Source: Malachius bipustulatus
Lineage: Eukaryota > Arthropoda > Insecta > Coleoptera > Melyridae
Length of the DNA: 64,000 nucleotides
Reading direction: 5' to 3'
NCBI GenBank assembly: GCA_910589415.1
Contig: OU342636.1
Location: 38,703,735 to 38,767,734 of the forward strand
The translations under genes were made by a program, and so were the position numbers. Under the pieces are notes generated by a model. The model saw nothing but the letters and a program-made list of their open reading frames with translations, was not told where the DNA came from and ran no database searches. This document shows positions 12,691 through 22,754 of the stretch, in pieces. Numbering within the stretch: position 1 is the stretch's first letter; each line of letters begins with the position of its first letter.

Positions 12691-13141
12691 TTTTCAATTA
12701 CGTCACACTTGTTGTGTCTCATCTCATCAGTCATCATAGAACATCCCGAAAGAATCTATCGTGTCCAAACAGCCGCGGGTATCTAATTCGTACCTTTTTA
12801 TTAATAATATTTATTTATTCATTTATTTTACTGGGAGTGTAAAGCTGAAAATGATAATTTAATAAAATTTTATTCAGAAACTTTATTTAAAAAAAGCATG
12901 ATACAAGCAGTCTTCTTCGTCTTTAGTGTTTTTGGCCTGTAGCTTTTACCAGATATTTAGCCAGCACATGATACTAGCCCGAAAAATATATTTATATTCT
13001 TCAAGGCAACGGTTTATTGGTGTTGTGTAAATAAATAGTTTAAGTCGTAATAAGTAAAAACTAAGACATTAAACAAAAATATTCGTGAAAGTAGCACTTG
13101 CCGTTCAGCAAGTTCCACATATCGTCACCACGTTTTCACAA

Positions 13142-13214
13142 GGTTCCGTAGTGTAGCGGTTATCACGTCTGCTTTACACGCAGAAGGTCCCCGGTTCGAT
13201 CCCGGGCGGAACCA
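13142..13214 (+). tRNA. tRNA-Val (anticodon TAC)
   Basis: A 73-nt cloverleaf: acceptor GGTTCCG (13142-13148) pairs with CGGAACC (13207-13213), with discriminator A at 13214. The D arm carries the A-box-like TAGTGTAGCGG, and the T arm CCCCGGTTCGATCCCGGG carries a canonical B box. The anticodon loop TTTACAC between CTGC and GCAG gives TAC, reading GUA valine codons. There is no intron. Confidence 0.95.
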
Positions 13215-13215
13215 C

Positions 13216-13220
13216 TTTTT
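13216..13220 (+). terminator. Pol III terminator of tRNA-Val
   Basis: A run of five T begins two bases after the discriminator base, the usual RNA polymerase III stop. Confidence 0.8.
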
Positions 13221-13706
13221 ACTTTTCACTAAATAAAAACCTGACCCTGGCAGTCTGGCACCTCAACTGCAATCGGCGAATGTGTTTTTTTTATTAATAA
13301 GTGACGCAGTCACGAATGTTTACCCAATTTTATTACCATGCTTCCTGAAATTTACAAGGTCATAATAAAAAGGTTTCTTGTCATCTCTCCTTCTCAATAG
13401 AAAACAATTTTTAAATTTCAAAATCACCAACAAGTCTGGGAAACCGTGTAATACGGTACACATATTCATATTCACGCTTAAAAGCAACTATTATGATTAT
13501 GATTATGAAAATGAAAACCTGTTTAAATTATTAAAGTTATGGTTGTATTCTTGTCAGTTTGACAAAGGTCTCCAGGCACTGTCTTATTTGAAGAAAAAAA
13601 CTTGCGCGCGCAGTTGAGCTCAATATAGGATTAATTATTGGTCTAATTGGATATTTTTCCAAAGGAGATAAATAAATTCAAATAAAAAGTGAAAATCTGT
13701 AACAAT

Positions 13707-13712
13707 TTTATT
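13707..13712 (-). promoter_or_regulatory. Poly(A) signal AATAAA for the zinc-finger gene
   Basis: TTTATT on the plus strand reads AATAAA on the minus strand, about 75 bp beyond the zinc-finger stop codon at 13788-13790. Confidence 0.6.
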
Positions 13713-13787
13713 TACGAATTATTATTGTAACATTGATCTTCATCAAACGCCAGCCTTCTTTAAGTGCATTCATCACATTTATACACT

Positions 13788-14990
13788 TCAGCATCTTGAA
13801 TGTTTATTTTTATGATGCTTTGTCAAATTACCTTTACATCTTGTTTCATAAGAACATTCTTGACACTTGTACACTTCCGCAACTCTTAAATGTTTATATT
13901 TATAATGTTGGGTCAAACTTTTTTTATATTTTGTTTCATGAGAACATTCCTCACATTTGTACACTTGTGCATCTTTTGAATGCTTAATTTTACGATGCTG
14001 CGTCAAACTAACTTTATGTCTCGTTTCAAAAGAACATTCTTCACATTTATACACTGCTGCATCTTTTCTATGCTTAATTTTACGATGCTTTGTCAAACTA
14101 CCTTTATGTCTCGTTTCAAAAGAACATTCTTCACATTTATACACTGCTGCATCTTTTCTATGCTTAATTTTACGATGCTCTGTCAAATTACCTTTATGTC
14201 TCGTTTCAAAAGAACATTCTTCACATTTATAAATTTCAGCTGGTTCTTTAGAATGTTTCCATTTATAATGTTTGGTCAGATCATTTTTATATTTCGTTTC
14301 ATGAGAACATTCCCCACATTTGTAAACTGGAGCATCTTTTGAATGTTTATATTTGAAATGTGGGGTCAAATACTTTTTCCATTTTGTTTGAAAAGGACAT
14401 TCCTCGCATTTGTAGACTTCTTGAGCTGGAGTTTTTCTCGAATGGTTGCGTTTGTAATGCTGGACAAAGTCACACTTCCTTCCACTTTTATACGGACATT
14501 CATTGCATTCGTACACTTCTTGAGAACACTGTTTGTGTTCACGATTATAATGCCCGATGTAATCAAACCTTCTGTTTATTTTGTAAGGACAATATGAACA
14601 GTTGTAAGAGAGATGAATCACATTCTCATTTTCTTGAACAGCATCCAGGCCATCGTTAAACCCTCCAGTATTGCTTGTCCCCGCAATCGGTTCCCATACC
14701 GGCTTGTGCTCTTCGATGTCAATCTCGTCTTTGAAGACCACCTTTTCTGCTTGCACTTGGTGAACCTCATCTTCAGATTCTTCGGGTTCTTTTTTTACAT
14801 GGCAAGGTGAGAAGGTAACCTGTAAATTGCTTAATTCGGAGGGTTGATCCCAACTGAAACCATTTTCACACTTCAACTTTGAGGAGGTAAGTAAGGAGTG
14901 ATCAAACTTAACCTCTTTTGCTGATTCGGTTTTTATAATCATTTCCTGATGTTGTTGAACACCAAAATAATCGACTTCATCTAAACTCAT
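13788..14990 (-). CDS. C2H2 zinc-finger protein with nine fingers, intronless
   Basis: This 400-residue open frame is a probable nuclear DNA-binding regulator. The N-terminal third (1-125) is acidic and includes VKKEPEE and VFKDEIDIEEHKP, as in many insect zinc-finger proteins of this type. Nine fingers follow, from about residue 130 to 398, most of form C-X2-C-X12-H-X4-H with YKCEEC starts and 30-residue spacing. Fingers 5-7 (SFETRHKG/V-SLT type) are almost identical, and at DNA level the repeat is exactly 90 bp (14041 against 14131), so they duplicated recently. The ATG at 14988-14990 follows upstream stops. The ORF ends HHKNKHSRC. The next bases in another frame still encode a finger start, so a tenth finger was lost (see findings). 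DNA target and specific ortholog are unknown. Confidence 0.88.
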   Translation of the reverse strand: MSLDEVDYFGVQQHQEMIIKTESAKEVKFDHSLLTSSKLKCENGFSWDQPSELSNLQVTFSPCHVKKEPEESEDEVHQVQAEKVVFKDEIDIEEHKPVWEPIAGTSNTGGFNDGLDAVQENENVIHLSYNCSYCPYKINRRFDYIGHYNREHKQCSQEVYECNECPYKSGRKCDFVQHYKRNHSRKTPAQEVYKCEECPFQTKWKKYLTPHFKYKHSKDAPVYKCGECSHETKYKNDLTKHYKWKHSKEPAEIYKCEECSFETRHKGNLTEHRKIKHRKDAAVYKCEECSFETRHKGSLTKHRKIKHRKDAAVYKCEECSFETRHKVSLTQHRKIKHSKDAQVYKCEECSHETKYKKSLTQHYKYKHLRVAEVYKCQECSYETRCKGNLTKHHKNKHSRC

Positions 14991-15583
14991 GATGTTGGTT
15001 AATCTTTCTTTAAATATTAATAAAAAATAAGAAGGTAACAGGTAACTACTAAATTCAAATTCAATTAAATTAACTATTTATTACTGAGTGTGACCACAGA
15101 ATAGTGTAATTGACTGGTGACTGATGAATGGTGACTACTGACTAGTGGTTGGTCGGTCGCTGTCACTGGGCAATGATCAAGGTCAATGGGAGATTGAAAA
15201 CTCGTTCGCGCAGCGCATGACGTCACTATGGTGATTGAAAGCCTAGAACTAATCAGTATTTGTGGCTTGCAATCAAAAGTGCTTACTAGTAATAAGATAC
15301 AATAGTTTGTAATAATATCATATACATAATTGCCGATGCTAGCAAACTAATAAAACAGATATCTCTTTGCCTTTCGTTTTTCTTGTGTGATTCTCACATC
15401 CGCACTTCGCGCACAACAAACCATCTTTGCCGTCAGACAGTCAAAAATATTCAAGTCAAACTATGTAATTAAAATTACCGCAGCATCTACAAACTTCGAA
15501 TAAGCTACTAAATCGCGATTTAACCCACACAGCACAAAATGTTGCAGCAATGTTGCAGCAACGTTGCAATCTTGCATATGCAA
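14991..15583. other. Upstream region of the zinc-finger gene
   Basis: Contains short tandem variants of TGACTGGTGACTGATGAATGG near 15110-15150. No gene was seen. The promoter of the minus-strand zinc-finger gene presumably lies here, but no clear core element was found. Confidence 0.4.
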
Positions 15584-15654
15584 TTGAAATATTTCAGCAA
15601 TATTGCAGAAATATTGCTCTGCAACATTTCTGCAATATTGCTGAAATATTTCAA
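15584..15654. repeat. Perfect 29-bp hairpin in a TTGCAGCAA-rich segment
   Basis: The arms 15584-15612 and 15626-15654 are perfect reverse complements of 29 bp, with a 13-nt loop. The stem contains TTTCAGCAATATTGCAG. The preceding bases (15541-15575) hold GTTGCAGCAATGTTGCAGC and variants, so the hairpin belongs to a TTGC(A/T)GCAA-rich repeat. Confidence 0.85.
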
Positions 15655-15808
15655 ATGTCTACAATAAATGTATAGGTATTATAAGTAAGCGTGTACATTA
15701 TTACTATATACACTGCTGGAGAAAAAATCCGGACAGTAAAAAACTTCGATGATTGAAGAAAAATTCATGATAACAATCAATTATAGACTTTTGAGCTTTT
15801 GGAATATA

Positions 15809-16384
15809 CAGCGTGTTCCAGCTCGATTTAGACAACGGGTAGGTCTCGTCAAGACGAAACGTTTTTTTATTTGAAGTTTTTGGATTTGGACCTTCGTTGC
15901 GGAAATATGGCCGACTTCCGGTTTTCAGTTTTTTGGCTCCAGTTTCGGCATTTTTAGGTTCTCGCCCAAACTGGAACTAGTTTTGGAAACACCTTATTAG
16001 CTTTAGTTACAACTTTCATATTGAAGTCAAGGTTCTATCTCTGTTGGATTCAAAATGGCGACATGCCCAAGACTTTAAATCTTAAAAGTCTTTGAATCAA
16101 TTCAAATTGAATCAAATTGAAAAATTAAGATTTTGAATCCAACAGAGATGGACCCTTGACTTCAATATGCAAGTTGTAACTGAAGCTAAGGAGTTTCCAA
16201 AACTAGTTTCAGTTTGGGCGAGACCCTGAAAATGCCGAAACTGGAGCCAAAAAACTAAAAACCGGAAGTCGGCCATATTTCCGCAACGAAGGTCCAAATC
16301 CAAAAACTTCAAATAAAAAAACGTTTCGTCTTGACGAGACCTACACGGCCCTTACCGTTGTCTAAATCGAGCTGGTACACCCTG
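15809..16384. mobile_element. Foldback MITE with CAG..GTG ends and TATA flanks
   Basis: CAGCGTGTTCCAGCTCGATT at 15809 and its near reverse complement ending at 16384 are flanked by TATA (15805-15808 and 16385-16388). The arms of roughly 240-260 bp pair almost throughout and meet near 16060-16120. Terminal sequence and flanks match the palindromic elements at 439, 24586 and 30251 in style. No transposase is present. Confidence 0.85.
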
Positions 16385-16388
16385 TATA

Positions 16389-18950
16389 TTAGGTAAATCA
16401 GTTGCGATTTTTGTTAAATCCCATTAATAGACTATTAGTTGATTAGTTTGATTAAAAAATTTAATAGAAAAAAAATAATTACTTTTTAAATTCGAAAATC
16501 TCGAAGGTGTTCGAATTTTTAAAATTGTCCAGGTGTGCGCATGCATTTATTATAGTACCTACCAATAATAGTAGCGTTTAAAAAGTCCCGTCTGTTTGCA
16601 TGTATGTCATATTAATATAAAACATAATTTCCTTGGATTTAAAATGATCAATTTTGAATTTCTTTCTCGATTGAAATATACATTTTAAATTAAAACAATA
16701 ATTGATTAAACCATACAGATACTACATTTTCATTTTATTATATTATATTACTTACTTCTTTTTATTTTCTTCTAAATATATGTGTAACGGAATTTCTGCT
16801 TTGATGAAAATCATAAACCCGCCAAATCTATTTTTAAATGTTTTTAAATCGGCAATTAGGATACAATTTTGACCCGCCAAATCCACTTAATTGCAAGCTT
16901 ACTGGTGTTCTGTTATGTTCTCTTCCTTGTCCCTTCAACAACAAAACTAAATAACAACCATCTTCTGTTTCTGTTGCTCTTTCTTCATGTTTTTTCTCTT
17001 CTCTTCTTCGCATTCACCGTTCACTTTGCTTTCACCCCCATCTCATCAAAACACTAAATGAGAAACTAATGATCGTAATGAGGTTAATGAGAGACTAATG
17101 ACAGTAATGAATGAGTAACTAATGATCGTAATGAGAAACTAATGAATTGTTGGTTCTGTGCTAATGAGCTAATGACCCAAACAGGCTAGGTATAAAGAGT
17201 TCTTCTGTGGGTGAGCCACCCCAAATCCTTATACATCGACAGTTCGAGTGTTTCAGTTAGCAGTGCCTGTGCAGTTCTTTTTTTGTTTATTGTGTAATCA
17301 ATCGGTAGTCGCAGTTGACCACGTTTTTAATACAATATCTTATCCTTATAAACTGACTGAGTTCGAGTAAACCCTCATACATCATACATCGTTTCTAATA
17401 AAGGTAAGTACCTAGATAATTTTTTAATTTATATTTTTTTAACAATAAGGTCTTTCTAACCTACGTCTGTGTTGAAATATTTAGCTCATAACGGCTTATG
17501 TAAGCCTACGAAAAATTATTTATTAATTTCGAATGGTAAGAAAGATATGGCAAAAATAAGATTTCTCGATTTTTCAGTTTTTTCAGGATATTTCAGGAAC
17601 GGTCACAGATATCTTGCATGTTTTGACGGATTCGAGATGGCCACAAAATAGCGCAACTTTTCTCTAATTTAACAGACCTTGTATCTTCAATGGAAATCCC
17701 TGTAGTAGTAGCCCTTTAAATAGTTCTAACCCTGTATGTGTAGACTTGGAGGGTAACGATGTTATTACTGCCTAGTTGCATGTAGTATCACCTGACTTAC
17801 GTCACAGGCTGCGCGCTCCGCTGACACATCTTTTTTATTTGTATCATGGTTTCAGTGCCTTTCTCTTTTGTACTGCATATCTTAGTGAAATTTTTCACTT
17901 TGACTGTGAGTGTAAGTAGACTTTCACTGTACTTAGATTGAAAACGTACAGCTACAAACTAATAATACTTTGGCACATGCGCATAAGTCATAACGTCCTC
18001 GCGCATGATAAAATTAGATAAACTATTGGCGCCAATAAATGAATTATTTTCTAGTAGGTATATTGATTTCTTGCATTGTGGAACCTTTATTTTTTGTTAT
18101 TTTGCCACGAGCGGAACAATCAATACCTGAAATTGGAGGATAAATTAAGGAAATAAATGGAATTGTTCAAAAGTTCTGTTATTTTCCCAAACTTGTGAAA
18201 ATGTACAACATTGGGGCTAATTGTTCTATTGTCACAACAAAATTCCCGAATGTACAAGATTTGATACAACATTAAATGACGGGTCATCTAATATTAACCT
18301 AATAACCTAATTTAGTAATTTATAAAATTTTAATAAAATGGCATAAAAGAAGAACGAATTGGCTAAATACAAATTACGAATTGGCCAAAAGAAAAAAAGA
18401 AAAAGAAGAACAACAAATGACGTTTGTGTTTGAATGTTTGATTGACGGATGATTTCTCTGTGGATTGGATTGGAAGTTCAGCTGGCTGGGTGGGTTTGTT
18501 TAATCGTGTTTACTTTATGTGTTTGTTTAATCGTGTTTTGTTTTATAAACATTTACTTTTTTTTAGTTCACTGTTTAGTTCTCTTTCTCTGTCAGTCAGT
18601 GTCAGTGAGTCACCGGTCACCGAGTCAGTCACATTCTGTTGTCCTGTGCCCTTTCTGTTTATTACCTTCACCTGACCCTTGCCTTCTAACTCTTAACTCT
18701 TTTACTTTTTAGTCCCTTCCCTTCGCTTTAGCCTTCCTTGCTGCTTGTCCATAATCCATATTATTCACTCCACTCTGACTCCACTAACTAACTAACCTTT
18801 TATTATTTCACGACTTCACGTAAGAGCATAACTAAACTAGGACTAGGTTAGGTTAGTTATCCTTCTTCTCTATTCTGTGGTTCGGCAGAGTGAGAGTGCA
18901 GTGTGTAATTAGTAACCTTATTACCTGTTGACGGTGACAATAACAATAAT
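16389..18950. other. Non-coding region upstream of UMPS
   Basis: AT-rich. It contains the LTR-like segment listed separately and repeats of AACTAATGATCGTAATGAG near 17056-17145. The stretch 18840-18950 directly precedes the predicted UMPS start and probably holds its 5' UTR and promoter. No TATA box was recognised there. Confidence 0.4.
16783..17405 (+). mobile_element. Possible solo LTR (or a promoter plus 5' exon)
   Basis: The segment starts TGTAACGGAATT, a common start for insect LTRs. It has a TATAAAG at 17191-17197, a T/C-rich stretch with TTCAGTTAGCAGTGCC near 17252, and AATAAA at 17397-17402, an order resembling U3-R. No clear 3' CA end or target duplication was found, and no internal gag/pol follows. 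Alternatively this is a TATA promoter with a noncoding exon ending at AAG/GTAAGT (17402-17403). Confidence 0.3.
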
Positions 18951-21900
18951 ATGACTACAGGTAAGCTCGGCGGGTATACCAAATTTCGTTTAATTTTTTT
19001 AAACTGTTAATAATAAGCCGGAGGGGCCCCTCATTCAAAATTGTTACATCACGTGGTAGATGGTGGTTATGGTTTATTAAGCCACCTTTTCTCCTTTTAA
19101 CGGTTTGAATTTTATCAGGTGACCTTTCCTTATACACTTTTGAGAGTAAAGTAAATAAATGACTAGATGGACAATAAACAATGAAAACGTGCTGTTAAGT
19201 CGAGTTTTGATTTTACAGGTTAACAAGACTATTAGCGGTTCACCTTACAATGTTGCCGGACTTTAGTATTTAAAAATATTTTTGAAGAAAATCAATAATA
19301 TTAATTTATCCTTTTCAATTGCGGACCTCAGGCGAAATAATCAAATTATTGCCAAAATGATTTTTTATGTAATAGAAAAATACATTATAGAGTGCAACCG
19401 TGGTCATTATTTCCAAGTTACGTTGGTTTTGGTTGCTGAACGCACCCAAAATATTCAACTCATTCTTGTCATTACCACAGTACCATTACAGTTAATTTAT
19501 ATTTATTTTATTATGGAATTTTAAAGGTTAGGGTTTTATCAATTATTGACTAGGGGTAGCTGTTAAATTTTTAAGACTTCTGTTTTATTAACAACAATCC
19601 AAACTGGAATCTGAACAATAGTTTATCTAAATTACATCTGACAACAGCGCTTATTAACAAAGGGAAACTTCAAATAACCCTGACTTGCAGCATCGGATTA
19701 ATTTACCGCTTACGGGAATCAAGATCAAATTACTGATACTGAACTTCCTCTCACTACAGACTTGAATCAGTCGTTTGTTATTATTTTATAATGATGAGTC
19801 ACTGATTAAATGTGCAGAATTATTATTATTGTGCATTGTTTAATTAACAGTTAACTCTAAGTAAGTACTGACTGTTGTCAGACAAAAATGAAGCAAGTTT
19901 AAATTTAAAATATTTAATCCTAATCTGTGATTGTTATTGGTCAGTTGAGTTAGGGATATGCTTCAAATCAGGGCAATGTGAATTCTATTCGCATAGACAT
20001 AGACTGATGAGCTTAAAATACAGGGAAACATCGTCTTTAAACTCATGGCTGTAATGTAAAAGCAATTGAAACTTGAATGACAAAATGAGTGAATATTTTT
20101 AAATTTATCTTGTCAAGGCTGTGAATTATTTTGAAATTATTTTATTCCAGAGATGACTGACCAAGCACTTCGCCGTTTAGCAGTTCAATTATTCAAAATC
20201 GACGCAATCAAGTTTGGCGAATTCAAAACGAAAATCGGTTTGATGTCACCGGTTTATGTTGACTTTCGAGTGATCATTAGCTATCCTCACATTATGGTAA
20301 GTTCCAAGTTCCCCATTAAAGACTTTCTTTCTTTAATTATTCTTCATATTATCTCTTATTGAAGCTTTCTGCTTTCAGAAATCTCTGGCAGAAGTAATGG
20401 AGAGTTCGATAAAAAATCTCCCCAAATTCGATGTGATCTGTGGAGTGCCATACACCGCCTTACCTTTCGCCACCGTCATTTCCATGGACACCTCCATACC
20501 GATGGTGATGAGACGAAAAGAGGCCAAAAGCTACGGCACGAAGAAATTGATAGAAGGCGTCTATAAGGAGGGCGATTCGTGTCTGGTGATTGAAGACGTG
20601 GTGACGTCCGGGAGCAGCATTTTGGAGACGGTCGCCGACTTGAAAAACAACGGCTTGAAGTGTTCGCACGCCGTCGTGCTCCTGAACCGAGAACAGGGAG
20701 GAAAGGAGTTCCTCGAACACCAGCAGATCGAAATGCACGCCGTTTTCAACTTATCGAAATTGATGAGAATATTGCACGAAGAGAAGTGCATTGACGAGAA
20801 AACCGTCGAGAGTGTGGAGATCTATCTGCATAATAATCAAGTTCAAGAGATTCCCGAGCCTCTTGCAAGTAAGTTGTGGTTGATTTTTTTTGTTGTGATT
20901 GTGGACTGTATTTACAATAATTGGAACTTCAAAATTAGAGTTCATCAAACACTATTATTGTCATATTTGATTTTTTGGCGTTGGTGTACGTATTTGGTGA
21001 ATAGATATACAATTTTTTGGGTGTTCTGGACTTGTAATTCTGGAAATTTCTACTGAAATTTATTTCATTTTCCATCATTTTGACCTTGATACGCTCTAAT
21101 ATACAATTACCAAAAATAGCAAAAGTCTCTATTACCTTTACATACCTTTAGAACTCATTCCCACCGTAATAGAATAAAGGAACACTCCTAAAACAATCCA
21201 GAACATTCTGAAGCATGCTAGAACCATTTGAGGACATTCATGAATAATCAATAACATTTTGAAACATTCTGGAATAATCTAGGACATTTTAGAATATTCT
21301 CGAACATTCTAGTGACATTTTTCTTGCAACGACTTAAAAATAGGCAGAATGCTTCCACCAAAATATTAAATGTTGCATAATTCGGCTGAAATCATATTTA
21401 AATAACACTTTCAGATGCTGAATGAAAACTCTCCATTGAATTTCGGTGTAAGGTGTATTCTATGCGCCTGCTCCAAAAATGTAAGTTACAAGATTTGTCC
21501 GGCCAAAATACAATTGAACATTCAGGAACGTTCTTGTACATTAATAACTATTCTAGAGTATTCTTTAACATTCAGGAATATTCTGGAACATTCTATAATA
21601 TTACGGAACAATCTAAAACATTTTTCAAAATTTAGAAATATTTGATAACACACTAAAACTTTCAAACATTCCAAAGCATTCCAGAATATTCTAGAACTTT
21701 CTCAACCACGTTTTATTCTTGATTGTTCTTAACTGGTCTTAAGAATCGATTCTTAGAAAACTCTGGACCAATACAGAACGTTTTGTTGGAATCATCCCAG
21801 GACATTCTAGAATATTCCAGAACATTCCAGCACATTCCAGCACTCGATGCCGCCTTATTGATCTGTTAAAATTATTGGGGTTTTTGAAAAAATGTAATGG

Positions 21901-22754
21901 AAATAATTAATAATAGAATAGAATCATTTCTACTATAATGATACTAATAAATCACACTTTCAGATCGTCTCCAAATGCCATTCAAGGAAAGGGCGAAGCA
22001 AGCGAAAAATCCCGTTTCTGCTGACCTGTTTGAACTGATGGCAAGGAAACAGACTAACCTGTGTCTGGCGGCGGATCTAACCTCTGCTACTGATATCCTG
22101 AACCTTGCTGAACAAGCGGGTCCGCATATTTGTGCCCTCAAAACGCACGTAGACATAATCGAGGATTTCCACATGAATTTCGTAAACTGTCTGAAGAAAA
22201 TCGCAGAAACGCACGACTTCATTCTCTTCGAAGACAGAAAATTCGCCGACATCGGTAAGACCGTCGAACTGCAGTACACCCAAGGCACGTTCCGGATCTC
22301 TTCGTGGGCGCAGCTGGTCACCGCTCACTCGTTGACCGGAAGCGGTGTCTTGGACGCGTTGAAAAACACGAGCGAGAAGCAGGGCGTTTTTCTACTGGCA
22401 GAGACCAGCGCAGCGGATAACTTGATCGGCGACTCCTACACGAAAGACACCCTGAAACTGGCGAAACGATATCCGGATCTGGTGGCGGGCATCGTGTGCC
22501 AGAGTCCGTTGTTCCTGGATCAGCCGGGTCTGATCCAGTTGACTCCCGGAGTTCAGATCGAGCTCACGGAAGACTCGTTGGGGCAACGGTACAATTCCCC
22601 GGAAGCCGTGGTGTTGGAAAGGGGGGGTGACGTCGCCGTAGTGGGGAGGGGGATCACTAAGGCGAAGGATCCTGCTGCTGCTGCTGTGGAATACAAAACT
22701 CTTCTATGGAAGGCATATTTAAGGAGAGTTGGAGCCGATAAAACTCATTCCTGA
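18951..22754 (+). CDS. Umps: UMP synthase: orotate phosphoribosyltransferase + orotidine-5'-phosphate decarboxylase
   Basis: Carries out the last two steps of de novo pyrimidine synthesis, orotate + PRPP to OMP and then OMP to UMP + CO2, in the cytosol. Proposed exons are 18951-18960, 20151-20296, 20379-20868 and 21964-22754, all GT-AG, giving 478 residues (the human enzyme is 480). The OPRT domain includes [13 protein letters not shown] and the PRPP loop [11 protein letters not shown] (about residues 122-132). The ODC domain includes LKTHVDI (274-280) and the catalytic [10 protein letters not shown] (304-313). It ends with [13 protein letters not shown] and VVGRGI elements. The first exon ATGACTACAG splices in frame to AG-ATGACTGACC, adding M-T-T-E before the ATG at 20153; that internal ATG alone would also give a full OPRT domain. 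Confidence 0.93.
21516..21533. promoter_or_regulatory. HSE-like site, four alternating pentamers
   Basis: GAACATTCAGGAACGTTC is four perfect nGAAn/nTTCn units. Whether HSF binds is not known. Confidence 0.4.
21571..21593. promoter_or_regulatory. HSE-like site, five alternating pentamers
   Basis: TTC-AG-GAA-TA-TTC-TG-GAA-CA-TTC: five perfect alternating HSE triplets at 5-bp spacing. Confidence 0.4.
21805..21827. promoter_or_regulatory. HSE-like site, five alternating pentamers
   Basis: TTC-TA-GAA-TA-TTC-CA-GAA-CA-TTC: five perfect alternating HSE triplets, 137 bp before the last UMPS exon. Confidence 0.4.

Larger units (their letters stand above)
10788..13141. other. Intergenic AT-rich DNA with small repeats
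   Basis: No gene was recognised. It contains the small MITE-like and inverted-repeat structures listed separately, AT tracts near 12155-12185, and a C9 run near 11950. Confidence 0.45.
21180..21845. repeat. Degenerate GAACATTCTGGAA minisatellite in UMPS intron 3
   Basis: Two blocks (about 21180-21315 and 21510-21845) consist of irregular 10-bp repeats of the form GAACATTCTA/GG. Alternating GAA and TTC triplets at 5-bp steps match the definition of a heat-shock element. Confidence 0.75.

Noticed and set aside
13957..14597. Long plus-strand open frames across the zinc-finger gene
   Set aside because: They are antisense shadows of the repetitive finger-coding DNA and have no independent domain.
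18840..18860. TTAGG telomere-like pair near the UMPS start
   Set aside because: Only two units; expected by chance.
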